A DNA stretch of 6,771 bases from JBEEMU01 sp043778315. Its GTDB lineage: Bacteria > Bacteroidota > Bacteroidia > Chitinophagales > Saprospiraceae. The notes under the pieces were generated by a model. It was not told the origin of the DNA. It was given only the letters and a program-made list of their open reading frames with translations, and made no database searches. The position numbers and the translations under genes were made by a program. Position 1 is the stretch's first letter. Each line of letters starts with the position of its first letter. The stretch is taken from NCBI GenBank assembly GCA_043778315.1, contig JAYWGJ010000188.1, positions 1-6,771 of the forward strand, read 5' to 3'. This document shows positions 1-5,100 of this stretch, piece by piece.

Positions 1-17
1 TTTGAAATTATAAAAAC

Positions 18-57
18 AAAAATGACCGCTTTAACTTGCGTCAAAACGGTCACTTTT
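18..57 (-). terminator. Intrinsic terminator after tRNA-Cys
   Basis: Read on the minus strand, an 11-bp stem is formed by positions 57-47 and 28-18 around an 18-base loop, followed by a U-rich run (GTTTTTAT at 17-10). The stem has a GC core (TGACCG/CGGTCA) with A/U pairs at its base. One pair (G53 with U22 on the minus strand) is a G-U wobble that would be a C-A mismatch in a plus-strand transcript, so the hairpin is built for the minus strand. It starts five bases after the tRNA discriminator base, as expected for the end of a single-gene tRNA transcript. Confidence 0.8.
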
Positions 58-61
58 GTAG

Positions 62-132
62 AGGTTGATATCGGATTCGAACCAATGTAGAAGCTTTTGC
101 AGAGCTTTGCCTAGCCACTCGGCCAATCAACC
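62..132 (-). tRNA. tRNA-Cys (GCA anticodon)
   Basis: The minus strand folds into a complete 71-nt cloverleaf: acceptor GGTTGAT with ATCAACC; D arm GCC/GGC; anticodon stem AAGCT with AGCTT around loop CTGCAAA; a 4-base variable loop CTAC; and T arm ATTGG/CCGAT around TTCGAAT. The anticodon GCA is at positions 100-98 and reads the cysteine codons UGC and UGU. The discriminator base is U73 (position 62), the known identity element for cysteinyl-tRNA synthetase, which agrees with the anticodon. The 3' CCA is not encoded (CTA follows), so it must be added after transcription. A promoter lies at 167-196 and a terminator at 18-57, so this is probably a monocistronic unit. Confidence 0.97.
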
Positions 133-166
133 AATATATGCTTTATACTCCCGTACAATACTACTG

Positions 167-196
167 CAAAGGTAAGACTATTTTATTAATATACAA
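167..196 (-). promoter_or_regulatory. Promoter of tRNA-Cys (Bacteroidota type)
   Basis: On the minus strand TTG (196-194) is followed by exactly 19 bases and then TACCTTTG (174-167). This fits the Bacteroidota housekeeping sigma consensus TTG-N19-21-TAnnTTTG with no mismatch. Transcription should start near 160, leaving about 28 bases of leader before the tRNA 5' end at 132. The promoter sits just downstream of the stop codon of the TonB-domain gene (234), so the tRNA need not rely on read-through. Confidence 0.8.
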
Positions 197-233
197 TAGT
201 TTTTGAAAAAATATTTTCCAAAGGCTAAATTTT

Positions 234-1130
234 TTATTGAATTGTGATTACGGTATTCGCTATTTTTATGGTTTCGGCGGTTTCTATATTTTGCGCCTCG
301 AGTCCGTCTAAGCGAATAATTGTGCCGCTTTTGCCATATAACTCCAAAAACGCCGACCATTTAGCGATTTGATTGCTCGAAAGAGCTTCGGCAGCGTCTA
401 TTTGATACTTATTTTTGTCTGCCATTGTGATGCTGATTGTCCCTTTTTGCACCGCGAGGCGTTCAGCAGCAAAATAAAAATCGAAGGTTTCGTTTTGTAA
501 AGTATTGATTTCCGCGACGCTGATATTCGTGTTGCCGCCCATTTCGATAGTTCGGTTGCCCCAAACCAATTTGATTACTTTTTGCTGCATTGCGGCTTGC
601 TCGAGTTCGTTTATCGCAAAAGTAAACTGCATATAATAGCGCAGCGCGATAGCTTCGCCCAAATAAACGGCGGGTTTCCACACGGGCATCATAGGCAATA
701 CGCGGCGCATTTCCTTCGCTAAACTCTCGCTTTCGCCGTTCACTACTTCTACTTCGCGCACCGAACCGTCCGCTTCTATATTGTATTCCACCCGAAATTC
801 ACCGACCCAGCCGCTCGCATTTCCGTCTTTTGGGTATCGAATATGCTCAAAAACGTAGCGCGATGACTCCCATTGTGAGCAATTGCACGCCGCCGCCACA
901 CACGGGTCGGCGCAGCCGCTATACACGGGTGCTTTCAGCTCGTCGTTGCTCAGTAAGTCCGCGTGCGCATCTTCGGAGTACGTCAATCTACTATTTTTTA
1001 AAAACGTTTTCATCGCTGCGGGCTGCTCAAAACCTTGTACGACAGCGTTTTGGGCAGCGTTCTGTATAGGGTTCTGAGCGGTTGCGATTTCTAACTTGAA
1101 AATACAAAAAAGAAGGAGGTATTTATACAT
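234..1130 (-). CDS. Exported TonB C-terminal domain protein with a GldM_C-like extension
   Basis: The protein has 298 residues. Residues 1-19 form a short signal peptide (hydrophobic LLLFCIF, likely cleavage after ATA). Residues 91-172 match the TonB C-terminal domain: HIRYP (96-100), GWVGEFRVEYNIEADGSV (107-124), and the signature MPVWKP (148-153) followed by a beta strand ending in QFTF. Cysteines at 73, 77, 82 and 84 occupy the place where Bacteroidota TonB_C proteins often carry a cysteine pair just before the domain. It lacks the usual inner-membrane anchor plus proline-rich linker, so it is a stand-alone exported domain and its role as an energy transducer is doubtful. Residues 184-298 are extra; their motif order (GGNTNIS, FDFYFAAERLAV, a late GTIIRLDGLEAQ strand) resembles the last domain of the T9SS motor protein GldM, which is inference. 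The start is supported by the signal peptide; the leader is A-rich with no Shine-Dalgarno site. It lies 51 bp after the methyltransferase gene, probably in the same operon. Confidence 0.85.
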   Translation of the reverse strand: MYKYLLLFCIFKLEIATAQNPIQNAAQNAVVQGFEQPAAMKTFLKNSRLTYSEDAHADLLSNDELKAPVYSGCADPCVAAACNCSQWESSRYVFEHIRYPKDGNASGWVGEFRVEYNIEADGSVREVEVVNGESESLAKEMRRVLPMMPVWKPAVYLGEAIALRYYMQFTFAINELEQAAMQQKVIKLVWGNRTIEMGGNTNISVAEINTLQNETFDFYFAAERLAVQKGTISITMADKNKYQIDAAEALSSNQIAKWSAFLELYGKSGTIIRLDGLEAQNIETAETIKIANTVITIQ

Positions 1131-1181
1131 GATTTTTTTGGGTGAGTGAAAATGGATTTTGTAAAGTGAATAAAAAAAATA

Positions 1182-1820
1182 TTACTTTTTTACCAATAAA
1201 GAAACGCCGTCTCTTATCGGCAATATGGTAGCCGTTACGCGCTCGTCTTTCGCCATTGCAGTATTAAATTCGTGCAAAATCGCGGTCGTTTTATCTTTTT
1301 TGCTTTGCGCAACTTTGCCGTACCAAAGCACATTATCCACCAAAATAACGCCGCCAGAGCGTACTTTTGGCAATATTAGCTCCAAATAAATAGGATATTC
1401 GGCTTTATCGGCATCTATAAACACTAAGTCGAAGGTTTCTGTAAGGTTGGAGATTAGCACTTTTGCGTCGCCTATATGTAGGTGCAATTGTGCGGCGTAT
1501 TCGCTTTGCGCAAAATATTTTTGTATGATAGGCGCTTGTTCTTCGTTCACTTCTATGGTGTGCAACACGCCGTCGGGCGACAATCCTTTTGCCATGCAGA
1601 GCGCGGAGTAACCCGTAAAAGTACCGATTTCGAGTATCGCTTTCGGGCGAATCATCGCGCTTATCAACGACAACATCACGCCTTGATACGCCCCCGAAAC
1701 CATGTTAGATTGCAGTCGTGTGAGGTGTGTTTCGCGCTCGAGCGCGTCCAAAAGTGGCTCGGCAGGAGTTGTCATTGCCTCGCAATAAGCGAGTATTTCG
1801 GGTGTGAATTGTGATAGCAT
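1182..1820 (-). CDS. SAM-dependent, metal-dependent O-methyltransferase (family 3)
   Basis: This 212-residue protein is a complete class I Rossmann methyltransferase of the catechol/caffeoyl-CoA O-methyltransferase type, whose members are usually close to this length. Visible motifs: SAM-binding LEIGTFTGYSA (63-73), the acidic residue at the end of strand 2 in TIEVNE (E90), IGDAK (D118), and the metal and catalytic segments FIDADKAEY (D136, D138, K139) and VDNVLW (D162, N163). The presumed metal ligands D136, D162 and N163 are all present, so the enzyme looks active. It should act in the cytoplasm, moving a methyl group from SAM to a hydroxyl of a catechol-like acceptor; the natural substrate cannot be read from sequence. 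An in-frame TAA lies immediately before the ATG (1823-1821), which fixes the start. It is the first gene after the promoter at 1883-1913 and is probably co-transcribed with the TonB-domain gene 51 bp downstream; nothing visible explains why they are paired. Confidence 0.93.
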   Translation of the reverse strand: MLSQFTPEILAYCEAMTTPAEPLLDALERETHLTRLQSNMVSGAYQGVMLSLISAMIRPKAILEIGTFTGYSALCMAKGLSPDGVLHTIEVNEEQAPIIQKYFAQSEYAAQLHLHIGDAKVLISNLTETFDLVFIDADKAEYPIYLELILPKVRSGGVILVDNVLWYGKVAQSKKDKTTAILHEFNTAMAKDERVTATILPIRDGVSLLVKK

Positions 1821-1871
1821 TTAGGTTGCAATGTAGAATAATTACCTTATTTATAATCTTATTTAGACTAT

Positions 1872-1881
1872 CTAATATTAG
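1872..1881. promoter_or_regulatory. Palindrome CTAATATTAG at the predicted start of transcription
   Basis: A perfect 10-bp palindrome lies two bases downstream of the -7 box (ending at 1883) of the methyltransferase promoter. It therefore overlaps the expected start of transcription near 1876. A repressor operator would fit this position, but a short AT-rich palindrome can arise by chance and there is no second copy in the window. Confidence 0.2.
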
Positions 1882-1882
1882 G

Positions 1883-1913
1883 CAAAGATAAGTATTTTTT
1901 TATTCTTTTTCAG
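1883..1913 (-). promoter_or_regulatory. Promoter of the methyltransferase / TonB-domain operon
   Basis: On the minus strand TATCTTTG (1890-1883) is a perfect match to the Bacteroidota -7 element TAnnTTTG. Twenty bases upstream is CTG (1913-1911), a one-mismatch version of the -33 TTG, separated by an A-rich spacer. Transcription should begin near 1876, giving about 55 bases of leader before the ATG at 1820. The leader holds a direct repeat of AAATAAG (1864-1858 and 1852-1846) of unknown meaning. Confidence 0.65.
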
Positions 1914-1928
1914 CTTAGGAATGAAGAG

Positions 1929-2066
1929 AAAATAAGGGACTGAATATTGTCACGCAGGATTTTGAGTCAAAACAAGGCAGATTTGAGGCGCGATGCTGTG
2001 CATCGTAACGATAAATCTAACGTAGTTTTGGCTCAAAAGACAAGTGAAAATACAGTACCTTATTTT
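1929..2066. repeat. 138-bp nested inverted repeat (palindromic or MITE-like element)
   Basis: The left arm 1929-1973 and the reverse complement of the right arm 2025-2066 align over about 42 positions with roughly three quarters identity and two small gaps. The ends are identical (AAAATAAGG) and the inner ends nearly so (TTTTGAGTCAAAAC against TTTTGAGCCAAAAC). Inside are two more pairings: AGATTT (1979-1984) with AAATCT (2013-2018), and a tip hairpin CGATGC-TGT-GCATCG (1991-2005). The whole can fold as one long interrupted stem. It contains no convincing gene; a 79-codon frame crossing it on the plus strand runs on through the terminator and has no recognisable product. It lies between the terminator of the surface-protein gene and the promoter of the next operon, a typical resting place for non-autonomous repeats. 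No target-site duplication is obvious in the flanks. Confidence 0.75.
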
Positions 2067-2090
2067 GGACGCTTTCTTTATCGCCAATCA

Positions 2091-2129
2091 AAAAACGGCT
2101 GCTCTGCATCGTGCAAAACAGCCGTTTTT
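2091..2129 (-). terminator. Intrinsic terminator after the surface-protein gene
   Basis: A perfect 11-bp stem, AAAAACGGCTG (2091-2101) with CAGCCGTTTTT (2119-2129), lies 14 bp past the stop codon. On the minus strand the 3' arm ends in six consecutive T bases (2095-2090), the expected U-tract. The 17-base loop contains a further TGCA-TCG-TGCA mini-stem (2104-2114). The stem is symmetrical and also has a T run on the plus strand (2125-2129), so it could stop transcription both ways, although no plus-strand gene is seen. Confidence 0.88.
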
Positions 2130-2142
2130 ATTCTTTACTTTT

Positions 2143-5100
2143 CTACTTTCGCAATATCATTACCGTACCTTTATATAATTGTGTAGTAGGTACATTGTAT
2201 CTTTTTATTTGGTCTTCGGTCGTTATTACATAATAATAAGTGGCATCGGGTAGTAATTTGCCTGTGAATTTATCGCGTCCGTCCCAATCGGATTTGTAGT
2301 CGCAAGACTCGTACACCAGTTGTCCCCAACGGTTGTACACCTCCAAACAGTGTCGTACCTCGAGCAAACAAGGCAGCAGCCAAGTGTCATTTTTGCCGTC
2401 GCCGTTCGGCGTAAATACTTCGTTTAATTGAAAACAGCCCTCGAGCGCGCCGTAAGGCACTGCTACAACCGCCGTTCCTGTACACAAAAATTTATCCGTC
2501 ACCGTCACGCTGTAAGTGCCGAGCGTGAGGCAGGTTTGTATCGGGTCGGTCGGAGTAGGAGAGGGTGACCAATTATAAGTATAAGGTGCTGTTCCGCCTA
2601 CCACCAAAACCTCCGCTTTGCCGTACTCGAGCGACCCGCAAGTCATCGCCGTCACGCCTGCCATCGGCATAATATTACTTTTTGTAATCGTAATATTCGC
2701 AACTGTATCGCAAGCGAAGGCAGTCGTAGCGCGAAGCGTATCGATGTAACTCCCTGCTTCCGCGTAGGTTTTTCCATTAAAACTAAACACCGTATTATTA
2801 CAAATATTTTTATTTACTGTGGCAATATTTAGCGGCGTGACCGCAATATTAATCGTAATAGAAGTGTCGCAAACGGTTGTATCCGCCGAATTAACGTACT
2901 GCGTAAACGCGCCTGCGGTCGTGTAATTCACGCCATTAAACGTGTATTTTCCATTCACACAAATCGCTTTATTGATAACCCGCGTTTTGTAGGGCACAAT
3001 ATTTAATATCGTTGTGATGCTACTATCGCAAATTAAAGGATTAATTGATGGTATTATATCCGTATAAGTATTGGCAGTAGTATAAGTATTTCCGTTGAAA
3101 CTATAAGATTGTCCTGCGCAAATAGTAGCTGTTTGCGTCCGTTTCGGCGGAGCTATGATAGTAATATTTACGGTGACTAAGGTGTCGCAGACCAACGGAC
3201 TACTCGCGTTTACCAAGGTAGTCGTGCTGCCTGCTTGCGTATAATTGACACCGTTAAATGTATAGGTTTTACCTGCGCAAATCGCTTTATTTATCGTGCG
3301 TGTTCGGTACGGAACGACCGTCAATATCGTTGTGACTAAGGTATCGCAAGCGAGCGGGTCGGGCGTAACGACTATATCATTATAAGTATTTGCAGTTGTG
3401 TATGTCCGTCCGTTAAAGGTATAAGATTGTCCCGCGCAAATAGTAGCGGATTGCGTGCGTGTTTTGTACGGCACAATAGTAAGATTTGTATTTATAATAC
3501 TATCGCAACCGTTTATTCTTTGTTTTAGCGTATCGCTGAAATTTCCTGTTGCGCTATATACTCTCGTACCTACTGTCACAGATTGACCCGAACAGAGTGT
3601 AAAATTTTGTGTTTTGCTTACCGCTAAATTAGGTATAGTTATCGCTACCTGAAACGTTTTCGGTGCATTACAAGGCGCGCCGTCATCGACGGTAACGGTG
3701 TAAGTTCCTACGGGTAACGTGACCGTTTGAGTCGTCAAATTATTATAAGACCACTTGTAAGTGAACGGCTGAGTGCCGCCATTTACATTTACCGTTGCGC
3801 TGCCCGTCGTGCTTCTGCAACTCGCGGGCGGCGTAACGACTACTGCCGCGCTAAACGGTGCTACGCCCGCACAATTCAGAAAATTCACTGTCACAGTATC
3901 GCTTGCCGTACAGCCGCCTGCGCCATTGCTCACTGTCCATACATAGGTATAAGTTCCGGGCGAGGTTGTCACCGAAGCGGTCGCGTTCGGGCTGTTCGCG
4001 TTAGAAAAAGTAGTCACGCCGCTCGTCGGAGATATTGCCGTCCAAGTACCCGTCGCGCCCGTTGCTGCGGCTGTCGCCGCCAACGAAACACTACTGCCTT
4101 GATTGACAATATCGTTACCTGCATTAGCAATAACAGGCGGCAACGTAGGCGCAGCAACCGCTACCGACGCGCTATAACTGCACGCACCCAAGGTCACGAA
4201 AACGGTATAAGTTTCGGCGGTATTTACATTATTAGCAGTTGTAGTGAATTGATTACCAACAACTTGCCCATTTTGTTTGCGCCAAATATACGTTGCGCCG
4301 CCGTAGTTAGGCGCGGTCAATTGTATCTTACCGTTGCAATAGCGCACCGCTTGCGGCTGAAAAGACAACTGCCCTACCGACACTTGAAAATCGGAACTAA
4401 TGCCGCAAGTATCGCTACCGCGAACAGTATAATTGCCAACCGCCAAGCCGTTAAATACAGCCGACGGCATAGCCGAAATGATAGGTGCAACGGCTGTTCC
4501 GAGTAGTTCGAACTTGAACGGGCGCGTTCCGCCACTCAAACTCGCGCTGAGGCTGCCCGTTGTTGCGCCGTTGCAAACCGCGCCAAAAGTAGCCGTCAAT
4601 TCAGGACGAATGTACAAAGGCATTGTCACAGTTGCGGTGTCTATCGGACAACTTAACGCGCCGTTGCTATCAAAAACACGCAAGTAAGTTTTGTAAGTCG
4701 CAGCCGCAGTAAGGTTATTAATAAACGTATTTTTGGGCGTATAAATGGTATCTAAACGCACATTAGCAGTGTTCAATAATTCGTACAAATCGTTGCGCAA
4801 AGTGCATACATTAAAACCGCTAACGGTCAATGCGTTCCATTCGGCAGCCGTTCTACCGCCGTCCATTCGTATTTTTCCAATGGTCGGACAAACTGTCGTT
4901 GGCGTAGCAATAAGATTGATAGGAACGGGCGGAAGTACGATAGCTTGCGTAGTACAGGCTGTCACAAGATTGTAAGTTCCTGGTATTAAATTAGTGATAA
5001 TAAAATTGCCTGCATCATCTTTAAATGTATTTTTGTTGGTGTTCAAGCCCGTCACTTTTAAGCTGTCTGAGAACACTAAATCCCAACCTGCTTTACACGC

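Larger units (their letters stand above)
1821..2142. other. 322-bp intergenic region
   Basis: No gene is supported here. From high to low coordinates it holds the surface-protein terminator (2091-2129), a 24-base spacer, the nested inverted repeat (1929-2066), and the promoter plus leader of the methyltransferase operon (1821-1913). Confidence 0.8.

Noticed and set aside
62..132. Identity of the tRNA as tRNA-Ser, prompted by the GCCGAGTGG D-arm text
   Set aside because: The variable loop has only four bases, the anticodon is GCA and the discriminator is U, all of which indicate cysteine.
202..222. A 9-bp AT-rich hairpin after the TonB-domain stop codon, as a possible terminator
   Set aside because: The stem has one G-C pair, one wobble and otherwise A-T pairs, and there is no U-tract after it on the minus strand. 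It is too weak to call.
1947..2186. Open frame of 79 codons on the plus strand across the intergenic repeat
   Set aside because: It runs through the inverted repeat and the terminator hairpin and into the 3' end of the surface-protein gene. It has no promoter and its product is unlike any family I recognise.
2674..3627. Regularly spaced repeats as a CRISPR array
   Set aside because: The units are coding, diverged at DNA level, about 160 bp long and have no unique spacers between identical repeats.
3727..4506. Open frame of 259 codons on the plus strand inside the surface-protein gene
   Set aside because: It is antisense to a gene with clear domains throughout, and its product is an arginine- and cysteine-rich low-complexity sequence with no recognisable motif. 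It reflects the repetitive composition of the opposite strand.
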